A stretch of DNA of 64,000 bases. Source: Bacillus sp. ISL-7 (GTDB lineage Bacteria; Bacillota; Bacilli; Bacillales_B; DSM-18226). The position numbers and the translations under genes were made by a program. Of the stretch, positions 1 through 8,187 are shown in pieces. A model generated the notes under the pieces. That model was not told the origin of the DNA. It saw only the letters and a list, made by a program, of their open reading frames with translations, and ran no database searches. The stretch covers positions 46,470-110,469 of the forward strand of contig NZ_JAGGQW010000020.1 in assembly GCF_018613065.1 (NCBI RefSeq), given 5' to 3'. How positions within the stretch are numbered: the first letter of the stretch is position 1; the number at the start of each line of letters is the position of its first letter.

Positions 1-1262
1 GCTTGACTATAGCCAGTGATTTTTGTGAATGCGGGATTAACGCTTTGAATACTGCCATTAACATCGGTTACACAAATACCATCTAAGGCATGGTTTACAA
101 TCTTTGCAGAAATATCCAACTTATCTTGATAATATAGCCATACCACGATAACCAGACTTGCTAAGGAAAATTCAGATAGGGACATAAACCCAATCGCATA
201 ATGACCAGTCCAATCAAAGAGAATCGTGAGAATGATTGGCGGGAAAAAACCACCCAGTCCTCCCATGGCAGAAACAATTCCATTCACAATACCTGCTTGA
301 TTGGAAAAATATAAAGGGACTAGTTTAAAGATAGCGCCATTTCCAATTCCCGCAAAGAAAGCAACTAATAAGCAACCAAAGGAATATATCGGCAGTGATG
401 GAGTAAATGACAAAAGAAACCCTGCAAAAGTTAGGCTAAAGAAAACAGCCATTAAAATAAGAAAAGGGTTAACTTTATCGCCTAACCATCCACCTATGGG
501 TCTAAAAAAGGTTGTCAAAGCAATAAAACCTGCTGTCCGGAGTCCTGCATCGACTTTATCTAATTCAAAGTGAGTAACTAAAAACGATGGTAAATAAATG
601 GTGAAAGCAACGAAGGAACCAAACGTGATAAAATAAAATAGACTTAGAAACCAAAGTTTTGGATTTTTATATACCCCTTTGATTTGTTCGAGTAAGGAAA
701 TGTTAACTTTTCGTTCCTTTTTGTCCCCAAATATAAAGTTTAAAAAAGCAAAGATTAATACAACTATCAGGAAGATTTTAATGGTGTTTCTCCATCCATA
801 GGTGGTAGCAAGTACGGGTGCGGAAAAGGAAGTGATTGCCGTACCAATATTTCCTGCCCCGTAAATTCCGTTAATAAACCCATGCTTTGTTTTTTCATAA
901 TACTTGGGAAGAGAGGTAACACCGATGGAAAAGATAGCACCGCCAATCCCTAGTAAAAATCCTCCTAAGATTAATGTTAATAAGGAATTAGCATAGCTTA
1001 ACAACGCAATTGGAATGAGCAGTATAATAAAGCTGATTGTAAATAAAATTCGAGCGCCATAGCGATTGGCCCAGTAGCCAATCGGAACTCGAAGAAGTGA
1101 ACCGAGGATAACAGGGACCGCCGTAGTCCAAGCAATTTGAGATGAAGTAAGTTGGATATCTACTTTAATAAACGGCATTAGTGATGATATCAGTACCCAA
1201 ACCATAAAACCTGCTACCAGACTTCCAGTTTGTATAATTAGTTGTTTTGACCCTTGTTTCAT
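1..1262 (-). CDS. NarK-type nitrate/nitrite MFS transporter fused to a PAS domain (partial, runs off the window)
   Basis: The minus-strand reading frame opens with ATG at 1262 behind an AGGGGG-type ribosome binding site and stays open to base 1, giving 420 codons without a stop. Residues 1 to about 380 are a polytopic MFS protein. It carries both nitrate-signature-like motifs of the NarK/NasA family, GAGNIGTAITSFSAP in the first half and GLGGFFPP in the second. After the last membrane segment (ending WLYYQ) the chain continues into a PAS-like start: IVNHALDGICVTD, then VNPAFTKITGYS. The rest of the protein lies outside the window, so any output domain (GGDEF, EAL or kinase) is unseen. Known family role: nitrate uptake or nitrite export. 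Inferred: a transporter with a signalling tail. Confidence 0.85.
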   Translation of the reverse strand, partial: MKQGSKQLIIQTGSLVAGFMVWVLISSLMPFIKVDIQLTSSQIAWTTAVPVILGSLLRVPIGYWANRYGARILFTISFIILLIPIALLSYANSLLTLILGGFLLGIGGAIFSIGVTSLPKYYEKTKHGFINGIYGAGNIGTAITSFSAPVLATTYGWRNTIKIFLIVVLIFAFLNFIFGDKKERKVNISLLEQIKGVYKNPKLWFLSLFYFITFGSFVAFTIYLPSFLVTHFELDKVDAGLRTAGFIALTTFFRPIGGWLGDKVNPFLILMAVFFSLTFAGFLLSFTPSLPIYSFGCLLVAFFAGIGNGAIFKLVPLYFSNQAGIVNGIVSAMGGLGGFFPPIILTILFDWTGHYAIGFMSLSEFSLASLVIVVWLYYQDKLDISAKIVNHALDGICVTDVNGSIQSVNPAFTKITGYSQ

Positions 1263-1399
1263 AACAATCCCCCTTCAACCCCATGCTATTTTATTATTTC
1301 CTCCAAAAAGTCGTTATATATTTAGAAAGAGTGTTTATGAACATGGAAAATTTACTTCTTGTATTATAGAACAACATATAGTCAATCAACAGTGAGTTA

Positions 1400-1418
1400 T
1401 GACACACATTTGACACAC
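1400..1418 (-). promoter_or_regulatory. Tandem GTGTGTCA direct repeat upstream of the narK-PAS gene
   Basis: On the minus strand the octamer GTGTGTCA occurs twice with start-to-start spacing of 11 bp (plus-strand copies TGACACAC at 1400-1407 and 1411-1418). About 35 bp downstream is a TATAAT-like hexamer (plus-strand attata near 1369). Two identical half-sites one helical turn apart, upstream of a promoter with a poor -35, suggest activator binding. The regulator is unknown, and this is not an FNR-type palindrome. Confidence 0.45.
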
Positions 1419-1622
1419 TCATGGTAAAAAATTTTTTAAGGTGTACCAATTCACATCTTTAATTTACATTTTTTGTTAGTAATTGTATATTTTTCCTGTA
1501 TTATAGATTTACAATATTTAAAAATAGAGGCATGAACAAGGAGAAAAAAATTAAGATCATAGATAACACATGATTATTAATTGTTTGTTAAAAATAACAT
1601 TAAAGTAGTAAGGGAGAAAACT

Positions 1623-2960
1623 ATGCTGCGCAAAAAAATATATCTAGATCCACCAAAAATTCTTGTTCTAGGTTTCGGTTTGATCATATTACTAGGAACA
1701 TTTCTACTAACCATGCCTGTTTCGACTACAAATGGGCAAGGTTTGTCATTTTTAAACGCCCTGTTCACTGCAACCTCTGCAACATGCGTAACAGGTTTAG
1801 TTGTCGTAGATACCGGGACCACATTTTCGATATTCGGTCAAGTGGTTATTTTATGTATGATTCAAGTCGGTGGACTTGGATTTATGACGTTTGCAACGTT
1901 TTTTGCCTTCCTATTAGGGAAGAAAATATCTTTAAAAGAAAGGCTTCTACTTCAAGAATCATTAAATAATTTATCAATGGAGGGGATTGTACGGCTAGTA
2001 AGACGAATTTTAATTTTTACAGCGGTGATTGAAATACTTGGTGCTGTGCTTTTATCTATCCGTTTTTCCTTTGACATGCCGATAGGAAAAGCGATTTATT
2101 ATGGGATTTTCCATTCGATTTCCAACTTTAACAATGCGGGATTTGACTTAATGGGGGAGTTTCATAGTTTAACGAGTTATGTTGACGATCCAATCGTTAC
2201 GTTGACCGTTAGTGTATTAATTATCTTAGGTGGTCTTGGCTTTATCGTTATGAACGAACTATTTGAATATCGTGTTTCAAAACGGCTATCATTACATACA
2301 AAGATTGTCTTAATGGCGAGCAGCGTTTTAATAGTAGTAGGTACAGCTGGTATATTCCTGCTTGAATATTCCAATGGATTAACGCTAAAACCATTGTCGT
2401 TTTCAGGGAAAATCCTTGGGTCATTATTCCAATCTGTTACGGCAAGAACAGCAGGGGCTAACACATTAAGTATTGGTGATTTAACGCAATCATCATTATT
2501 ATTAATTGTGTTACTCATGTTTGTTGGTGCATCGCCTGGGTCGACAGGCGGGGGGATCAAAACCACCACTTTTACAACGCTCATTGGAGCTGTTTGGTCA
2601 CAAATTCGCGGGAAAGAGGATGTTATTTTTTACCGTCAGCGGATTGAATATGAAACGATTTATAAAGCATTAACCGTCACATTTAGCGGGTTATTTCTCG
2701 TCATGCTAATGACGCTTATTCTAACCATTTCTGAACACGGACAAGATTTTCTAACAATAGTATTTGAGGTAACTTCTGCCTTTGCAACAGTCGGGCTATC
2801 GATGGGATTGACACCTGAATTATCACCACTTGGCAAGGCATTGATAATTTTTACTATGTTTGCTGGCAGGGTAGGACCATTAACTATTGCTTATGCGGTG
2901 ACAATTCGCAGAAACCCTGATGCATTCCGGTATCCGAAGGGAAAAATCACGATTGGGTAG
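1623..2960 (+). CDS. ktrB: Ktr-type potassium uptake membrane subunit (TrkH/KtrB family)
   Basis: This is the ion-translocating subunit of a Ktr K+ uptake system. The start at 1623 (MLRKK) is chosen because GGGAG lies just before it; the upstream in-frame start at 1581 has no good site. The 445-residue protein has the four pore-loop glycine motifs of the SKT superfamily: CVTGL, NNAGF, RTAGA and TVGL. Between them are paired hydrophobic segments, and the C-terminus is short and basic. The regulatory RCK subunit follows 30 bp downstream, so the two genes form an operon. The membrane gene comes first, opposite to B. subtilis ktrAB. I saw no c-di-AMP (ydaO-type) riboswitch upstream. Confidence 0.9.
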   Translation: MLRKKIYLDPPKILVLGFGLIILLGTFLLTMPVSTTNGQGLSFLNALFTATSATCVTGLVVVDTGTTFSIFGQVVILCMIQVGGLGFMTFATFFAFLLGKKISLKERLLLQESLNNLSMEGIVRLVRRILIFTAVIEILGAVLLSIRFSFDMPIGKAIYYGIFHSISNFNNAGFDLMGEFHSLTSYVDDPIVTLTVSVLIILGGLGFIVMNELFEYRVSKRLSLHTKIVLMASSVLIVVGTAGIFLLEYSNGLTLKPLSFSGKILGSLFQSVTARTAGANTLSIGDLTQSSLLLIVLLMFVGASPGSTGGGIKTTTFTTLIGAVWSQIRGKEDVIFYRQRIEYETIYKALTVTFSGLFLVMLMTLILTISEHGQDFLTIVFEVTSAFATVGLSMGLTPELSPLGKALIIFTMFAGRVGPLTIAYAVTIRRNPDAFRYPKGKITIG

Positions 2961-2990
2961 TTTTTTACACCAAGGAGGTACAAGGAGACA

Positions 2991-3644
2991 ATGGCTAATC
3001 AATATGCAGTGATTGGATTAGGTAGGTTTGGACTAAGTATTGCCAATAAGTTATATGAATCTGGGCAGGAAGTGCTTGGAGTCGATGTGAATGAGGAACG
3101 AGTTGAAGAATCCCATCCATTCGTTACTCATTCCGTGATTGCCGATTCAACAGAAGCTGAGGCATTAAAATCGATTGGGATCCGTAATTTTGATACAGTT
3201 ATTGTAGCAATCGGAAACGATATTCAGGCAAGTATCCTATCTGTTTTATTATTGAAGGAACTTGGTGTAAAAAAGGTGATTGCCAAAGCATTAAATAAAC
3301 TTCATGGTCAAGTATTAAAAAAGGTTGGGGCAGACTGGGTCGTCTTTCCTGAGCGAGATATGGGAATTCGAGTCGCCCATCAGCTGTTATCACCTAATGT
3401 CTTAAATTTTATTGAGATATCGAAGGATTATAGTGTAGAGGAAGTAAAAATCCCCGATAGGATGATTGAGAAAACCTTAAGGGAACTAGATTTAAGGGCA
3501 AAGTTTAATTTGAGCGTCATCGCGATTCGGCATGAAGATGAAATTAACATTTCACCATCTCCTGATGAAAAAATTAATTACGGTGATGTACTAGTAGTAA
3601 TCGGTGAAAACCGCGATTTGGAAAAATTTGCTAATTTAGAATAA
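2991..3644 (+). CDS. ktrA: Ktr potassium uptake regulatory subunit (RCK_N + RCK_C)
   Basis: This is the cytosolic ring-forming regulator of the preceding KtrB. Residues 5-20 hold the Rossmann nucleotide-binding start AVIGLGRFGLS, and an acidic residue at the end of beta-2 (GVDVN) is expected to contact ADP/ATP. Residues about 140-217 form the RCK_C domain, the c-di-AMP site in characterised KtrA/KtrC proteins. The length of 217 aa matches KtrA and KtrC (about 220 aa). A GGAGG site precedes ATG 2991. The sequence is about equally distant from KtrA and KtrC, so the symbol only indicates the subunit type. A terminator follows immediately. Confidence 0.88.
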   Translation: MANQYAVIGLGRFGLSIANKLYESGQEVLGVDVNEERVEESHPFVTHSVIADSTEAEALKSIGIRNFDTVIVAIGNDIQASILSVLLLKELGVKKVIAKALNKLHGQVLKKVGADWVVFPERDMGIRVAHQLLSPNVLNFIEISKDYSVEEVKIPDRMIEKTLRELDLRAKFNLSVIAIRHEDEINISPSPDEKINYGDVLVVIGENRDLEKFANLE

Positions 3645-3649
3645 GAAAC

Positions 3650-3690
3650 AAACCCCTGGTTAATAAGACTAGGGGTTTGAATGATTTTTT
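3650..3690 (+). terminator. Intrinsic terminator of the ktr operon
   Basis: An 8-bp stem AAACCCCT/AGGGGTTT is followed shortly by a T6 run. It lies directly after the ktrA-type stop codon. Confidence 0.75.
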
Positions 3691-3715
3691 GTTAATGGGA
3701 TAGGAGAGATGAGAG

Positions 3716-4864
3716 ATGAACTTTCAAGAAAAAGATACATTAGATGAACGAATAGAGTTTATGAGAATACTTTCAAAACAATTCCTATTACGAGCACCTC
3801 AGGTAGATATAGAAGGTAGTTTCCCGTATGCAAATATTCAGGATCTGAAAAATACAGGTTACACGGCATTAACTGTTCCTTCAAGGCATGGTGGAGAGGA
3901 TATCTCGCTTTATGAACTAATTCGACTCCAAGAAACGATTGCACAAGGTGACGGGGCAACAGCACTTTCGATTGGATGGCATATGGGAATTATTATGAAT
4001 CTAAATGAAAAAAGCTCTTGGGATGAGTCGATCTTTAAGTATCTTTGTAAACAAGTGAAAAATGGAGCATTAATAAATAGTGCTCAAAGTGAACGGAAGA
4101 CTGGAAGTCCTACACGAGGCGGCAGACCGGAAACCACAGCAGAAAAAAGTCAGAATGGCTGGGTTATTAAAGGGAGAAAAACATTTACTACCATGTCCCC
4201 CGTCCTAGATTACTTTATAGTTAGTGCAACAATCAAAGAAACCAATGATGTGGCCAATTTTCTACTTCCACGATCCACAAAAGGATTGGTTATTGAGGAA
4301 ACTTGGGACAGTATCGCGTTAAGAGGAACAGGGAGTCATGACTTAATTTTGGATAATTGTTTGGTAGATGATGAATATCTTGTGGAAAAGTTAAGTTCGA
4401 ACGGAAAAAGAGCGAATGGATGGCTACTTCATATTCCAGCATGTTATCTGGGCATAGCAAAAGCGGCCCAAAGATATGCTATTCAATTTGCTAAAGAATA
4501 TTCTCCGAATAGTATTGTCGGTCCAATTATCGATTTACCAAATGTTCAGCAAAAACTTGGAGAGATTGAGTTGAAATTAATGCAGTCCGAGCATTTCTTA
4601 TATGGGGTTGCAAAACAGTGGGATTATTCAAACGATCAAGCTAGGGAAAAAATGGGGGCTGCTTTAGGTGCAGCAAAATTAACAGTTACCAATAACGCAA
4701 TCGAAGTTGTTGATTTAGCAATGAGAATCGTAGGTGCAAAAAGTCTTTCATTGAAAAATCCGTTACAGCGGTATTATCGAGATGTAAGGGCAGGCCTTCA
4801 TAATCCACCAATGGATGACATGACGATACAATTACTCGCCAGGGATAGTATTTTAAATCACTAA
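3716..4864 (+). CDS. Acyl-CoA dehydrogenase family protein (YdbM-like)
   Basis: This is a 382-residue flavoprotein of the acyl-CoA dehydrogenase/oxidase fold. The N-terminal helical part contains VPSRHGGEDISLYE. The middle beta domain has the substrate/FAD region around NGWVIKGRKTFTT and GTGSHDL. The C-terminal helical part ends with the conserved RYYRDVRAGLHNPP motif. Length and layout resemble Bacillus YdbM and the SfnC/desulfurisation-type monooxygenase branch, so the real substrate may be a sulfur compound rather than an acyl-CoA; this is inference. GGAGAG precedes ATG 3716. It looks monocistronic, between the ktr terminator and a small gene. Confidence 0.82.
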   Translation: MNFQEKDTLDERIEFMRILSKQFLLRAPQVDIEGSFPYANIQDLKNTGYTALTVPSRHGGEDISLYELIRLQETIAQGDGATALSIGWHMGIIMNLNEKSSWDESIFKYLCKQVKNGALINSAQSERKTGSPTRGGRPETTAEKSQNGWVIKGRKTFTTMSPVLDYFIVSATIKETNDVANFLLPRSTKGLVIEETWDSIALRGTGSHDLILDNCLVDDEYLVEKLSSNGKRANGWLLHIPACYLGIAKAAQRYAIQFAKEYSPNSIVGPIIDLPNVQQKLGEIELKLMQSEHFLYGVAKQWDYSNDQAREKMGAALGAAKLTVTNNAIEVVDLAMRIVGAKSLSLKNPLQRYYRDVRAGLHNPPMDDMTIQLLARDSILNH

Positions 4865-4938
4865 CAAAATTTAGAACTTATTTTTTTATGTTATTTTTCC
4901 GCCATATTGGAAACCTTAACATAAAGGAGTGAGGAATA

Positions 4939-5100
4939 ATGCCTAGAGGTAAAGAATTAGAACAACTTCCAATGTCGAATATCGCACCAGGTGCAGGAAA
5001 AGATGCAAGTCTGAACAATAGAGAAAGTCTTGGGGGTATTGTCCAAGAAGAACAGCCAGAACCAAGTGATATAGAAAAAGAGAATGAAGATATGGTGTAA
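4939..5100 (+). CDS. Small acidic hypothetical protein, 53 aa
   Basis: A short frame with an excellent ribosome binding site (AAAGGAGTGAGG) before ATG 4939 encodes a 53-residue hydrophilic protein. It begins MPRGKELEQLPMSN and ends in an acidic tail (DIEKENEDMV). It has no membrane segment and no cysteine. A perfect hairpin with a short T-run directly follows the stop, which supports a real transcription unit. I do not recognise the family. Composition and a neighbouring sspH make a small spore protein possible, but that is only a guess. Confidence 0.6.
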   Translation: MPRGKELEQLPMSNIAPGAGKDASLNNRESLGGIVQEEQPEPSDIEKENEDMV

Positions 5101-5124
5101 GGCAGGAATTCAATCCTGCCTTTT
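5101..5124 (+). terminator. Intrinsic terminator after the 53-aa gene
   Basis: A GGCAGGA/TCCTGCC hairpin with a TTTT tail immediately follows the stop codon. Confidence 0.7.
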
Positions 5125-5130
5125 AAGTTG

Positions 5131-5165
5131 TAAAAAAAGACGTCTTTTCAATGAAAAGATCGTCT
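5131..5165 (-). terminator. Intrinsic terminator of sspH (minus strand)
   Basis: The stem AGACG..TTTT / GAAAA..CGTCT is followed, read on the minus strand, by a T7 run. It sits just after the sspH stop. Confidence 0.75.
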
Positions 5166-5172
5166 GAAAAAA

Positions 5173-5352
5173 TTATTCCTCGATAAGTTCTCCAATTTCA
5201 ACAACTGAACGTTCTTCCAAAGGGCCTCGTAAATGTACTGTTGCTGTATGTCCATCTTCATTTAATTGGTCAATCCAAACCGATGTACCATTATATTTTA
5301 CTTCTATATCAGCAGATGATGACAAAATTTGTTTTACACGGTTAATATTCAT
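5173..5352 (-). CDS. sspH: H-type small acid-soluble spore protein SspH
   Basis: A 59-residue protein starting MNINRVKQILSSS with the family motifs VWIDQL, ATVHL and a C-terminal VEIGELIEE, the usual length and pattern of SspH. SspH is packaged in the forespore and belongs to the minor SASPs made under sigma-G control. The start at 5352 is chosen over the longer frame (to 5379) because TAGGAG lies 8 nt upstream and family members begin at MN. A terminator follows on the minus strand. This gene is one of the clearest signs that the organism forms endospores. Confidence 0.92.
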   Translation of the reverse strand: MNINRVKQILSSSADIEVKYNGTSVWIDQLNEDGHTATVHLRGPLEERSVVEIGELIEE

Positions 5353-5456
5353 TATATTCACTCCTATAAAAATAGTCATTTAATGATCTTCATTTCATTC
5401 CAATAAAATACATTCGCAACCGTTTTCTTCTATTATATAATTGGCATTAAAAATTC

Positions 5457-5636
5457 TTAAGGGTAGTTGATATGTATACCATTGGTAGTTCCTGGATCGT
5501 CATCATCACCCAAGCTATTAAGATAATTTTCAAGCTCGACTTGGAGTTCTTTTGGAGCACCAGGCTTTAAATGCCAATTTCCTGGTTCATCAACAAAATA
5601 TGGGCTTTTTGTAAATTCAGGCCTAATTCTGGGCAT
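5457..5636 (-). CDS. Small hypothetical protein, 59 aa
   Basis: The minus-strand frame has ATG 5636 behind AAAAGGAG. The product starts MPRIRPEFTKSPYFVDEP, contains a glycine/aspartate-rich segment (LGDDDDPGTTNG) and ends IHINYP. It is soluble, has no signal peptide, and the family is not recognised. It lies only 12 bp downstream of a second tiny gene with its own ribosome binding site, so the two probably form a micro-operon. I cannot assign a function. Confidence 0.55.
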   Translation of the reverse strand: MPRIRPEFTKSPYFVDEPGNWHLKPGAPKELQVELENYLNSLGDDDDPGTTNGIHINYP

Positions 5637-5648
5637 CGTATTCTCCTT

Positions 5649-5753
5649 TTAAATTTTTTCTACATTCCTCTGTGTATATGCTATCCAATCTTTAAGGAGT
5701 TCATTCAAGTAATCTTTCTCCTTACCGTCTGTTAAAGATAAGTCAATATTCAT
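5649..5753 (-). CDS. Very small hypothetical protein, 34 aa
   Basis: The minus-strand frame starts at ATG 5753 with a strong GAAGGAGC site 6 nt upstream. It encodes a charged 34-residue peptide starting MNIDLSLTDGKEKD and containing an amphipathic helix-like stretch (YLNELLKDWIAY). The stop at 5649 is 12 bp from the start of the next gene. The ribosome binding site and spacing support it; there is no family match I know of. Confidence 0.45.
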   Translation of the reverse strand: MNIDLSLTDGKEKDYLNELLKDWIAYTQRNVEKI

Positions 5754-6152
5754 ATTGCTCCTTCATACGTTCGGGTTTATGATATGTAGAAATGATGTCT
5801 CGAGGATTGTTCTGACTAAGATATAATTTATGGAAGAATAGAAAATCTAACAAAAAAAAATTTGAAACTAATTAAAACTTATTTCGTCTTATATTATTGA
5901 AGATTGAAAACAGTCATGTCCCAAAGAGAACGGACATAAAAATAAAAGGTATATCTCTATTTTTAAGAACTGACCAAGCTGTTGAAAGAAATGATTTTGC
6001 TTGCCCGAGATGGCGGGGAAAAGTGTAGAATGTTGTAGAAAAGTATAGATAATAATAGCAAGATTTATGTTTTTATTTTTTAAAGAAATGTGATATAGTG
6101 AGTGAGGTTCGTTTACCGAAGCTTAATTGGTAAGTGAGAGGAGAATTTAAAG
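5754..6152. other. Intergenic region upstream of ltaS
   Basis: About 400 bp of AT-rich sequence without a supported gene. It should contain the divergent promoters for the small minus-strand genes and for ltaS. Just before the ltaS ribosome binding site is a short dyad, TTACC at 6113-6117 and GGTAA at 6129-6133, in the probable 5' leader. I see no riboswitch class that I recognise. Confidence 0.5.
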
Positions 6153-8102
6153 ATGAATAAAATTAGACTACCAAAAACAATAACCAATAGTCATATTACA
6201 TTCTTTATAGCAGCTGTTTTATTATTTTGGATCAAAACCTATGCTGCATATCAAATTGAATTTAACTTAGGTATTGAAAATAGCCTACAGAAGTTTTTGC
6301 TTTTAATAAATCCATTAAGTTCAGCACTTTTCTTCTTTGGATTTGCCCTGCTTTTTAAAAAGCGTTCAAAATTGATAATGATATTAACCAATTTTCTATT
6401 ATCATTCTTATTGTATGCAAATATTGCCTATTATCGCTTTTTTAATGATTTCATTACGGTTCCGGTTCTAATGCAAACCAAAACAAACGCTGGTCAACTT
6501 GGCGACAGCGCACTTTCATTAATGTCTCCGTTTGACATTTTTTATTTTACAGATATGTTTATTTTAATCGCGTTAGCATTAACCGTGTTCAAAAAAGTTA
6601 CGGTAACGAACAGAAAGACCTTTAAGATTGTTCTATTATTTTCAATTACTACTTTTCTATTTAATTTAGGTTTAGCAGAAAAGGATCGTCCGCAGTTACT
6701 TTCACGGTCATTTGACCGGAATTATTTAGTAAAATACCTTGGAGCGTATAACTTTACCATTTATGACGTCATCCAAAATATAAAATCATCGAGTCAGCGG
6801 GCTTTAGCGGATAGCAGTGATATTACAGATGTTGAGAACTATCGTAAAGCAAACTATGCTGCACCAAATCCAAAATATTTTGGTAAAGCAAAAGGTATGA
6901 ACGTAGTTTATATTTCGATGGAATCCTTTCAAAGCTTTATGATTGATTATAAAATGCCTAACGGACAAGAAGTAACACCATTTTTGAATTCATTAGCACA
7001 TGACAATAATACCTTCTATTTTGATAATTTCTATCATCAAACAGGACAAGGGAAAACATCGGATGCCGAATTTCTAATGGAAAATTCATTATATCCAATG
7101 GCACAAGGTGCTGTTTTTGTTAACAAAGCCCAAAACACATATCAAGCTATGCCTTCTATTCTAAAAGGACAGGGATATAGTTCTGCTGTGTTCCACGGGA
7201 ACTATAAGACGTTCTGGAATCGAAATGTTATCTATAAAGCATTTGGATACGATCAATTCTTTGATGCAGAATACTACAGCATGTCAGATGAAAATACAAA
7301 AAACTATGGAATGAAAGATAAACCTTTCTTTAAAGAATCTATTCCATTACTTGAAAGCTTAAAGCAGCCGTTCTATACAAAGTTCATTTCACTATCTAAT
7401 CATTTCCCATTTGAAATGGATCCACAAGATACTGATTTTCCTGCTGGGGATTATGGTGATACAGTTGTAAACCAATATTTCCAATCAGCAAACTATATGG
7501 ATCAGGCATTTGAGCAATTCTTTAATGATTTAAAAGCTAATGGTATGTATGACCATACAATAATTGTAATGTATGGTGACCATTACGGAATTTCTGAGAA
7601 CCATAATGATGCAATGGCGAAGGTTATGGGTGTGGACGAAATTACACCTGCAATCAATGCAAAATTACAGCGTGTACCATTATTTATTCACGTACCTGGT
7701 GTAAAGGGTGGAATTCAACACCAAGTTGGCGGGGAAGTCGATGTCCGCCCAACAGTTCTCCATTTATTAGGTATTGATACGAAAGATTATATGGAATTTG
7801 GTTCAGATCTACTTTCTAAACAACACCGTAATTGGGCATTATTCAGAAACGGTGACTTTGTAACATCTGAGGCTATCCAAATAAATGAAAAATGTTACTC
7901 CTCTTTAACAGGTGAGTTATTAGAAGATAGGACTATATGTAAGGATGTAGATAGCAAAGTTAATACAGAGCTAAATATGTCCGACGAAATAGTTTACAAA
8001 GATCTGCTGCGGTTCTATAAGCCAGAAGGATATACACCGATCAATCCTAACGATTATGAATATCTAGGACCAAAAGTTGACAAAGTAACAGAAGAAAAGT
8101 AA
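6153..8102 (+). CDS. ltaS: Lipoteichoic acid synthase LtaS
   Basis: A membrane glycerol-phosphate transferase that polymerises LTA from phosphatidylglycerol outside the cell. Length is 649 aa, the same as the main B. subtilis enzyme. Residues 1-200 contain five membrane segments. The linker carries a signal-peptidase-like site ALA at 217-219, matching the known release site of LtaS. The extracellular sulfatase-fold domain follows, with metal-ligand Glu257 (SMESFQ), catalytic Thr302 (GQGKTSDAEF) and the DH pair in MYGDHYG. GAGAGGAG precedes ATG 6153. It is monocistronic with its own terminator. Confidence 0.95.
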   Translation: MNKIRLPKTITNSHITFFIAAVLLFWIKTYAAYQIEFNLGIENSLQKFLLLINPLSSALFFFGFALLFKKRSKLIMILTNFLLSFLLYANIAYYRFFNDFITVPVLMQTKTNAGQLGDSALSLMSPFDIFYFTDMFILIALALTVFKKVTVTNRKTFKIVLLFSITTFLFNLGLAEKDRPQLLSRSFDRNYLVKYLGAYNFTIYDVIQNIKSSSQRALADSSDITDVENYRKANYAAPNPKYFGKAKGMNVVYISMESFQSFMIDYKMPNGQEVTPFLNSLAHDNNTFYFDNFYHQTGQGKTSDAEFLMENSLYPMAQGAVFVNKAQNTYQAMPSILKGQGYSSAVFHGNYKTFWNRNVIYKAFGYDQFFDAEYYSMSDENTKNYGMKDKPFFKESIPLLESLKQPFYTKFISLSNHFPFEMDPQDTDFPAGDYGDTVVNQYFQSANYMDQAFEQFFNDLKANGMYDHTIIVMYGDHYGISENHNDAMAKVMGVDEITPAINAKLQRVPLFIHVPGVKGGIQHQVGGEVDVRPTVLHLLGIDTKDYMEFGSDLLSKQHRNWALFRNGDFVTSEAIQINEKCYSSLTGELLEDRTICKDVDSKVNTELNMSDEIVYKDLLRFYKPEGYTPINPNDYEYLGPKVDKVTEEK

Positions 8103-8109
8103 CAAGGTC

Positions 8110-8146
8110 AAAGAGAGAGGAGCATTAACTTCTCTCTTTTTATTTT
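8110..8146 (+). terminator. Intrinsic terminator of ltaS
   Basis: An AAAGAGAGA/TCTCTCTTT stem followed by a T-rich tail begins 8 bp after the ltaS stop. Confidence 0.75.
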
Positions 8147-8187
8147 GTTACAATAGATAAAGTAAATAATTTAAAGGGGCACTATCT

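Noticed and set aside
301..573. A 90-codon plus-strand ORF inside the NarK-type gene
   Set aside because: It is the antisense shadow of the membrane protein and has no ribosome site.
1263..1622. c-di-AMP (ydaO) riboswitch before the Ktr genes
   Set aside because: I could not find the conserved blocks; the region is AT-rich and short of paired GC segments.
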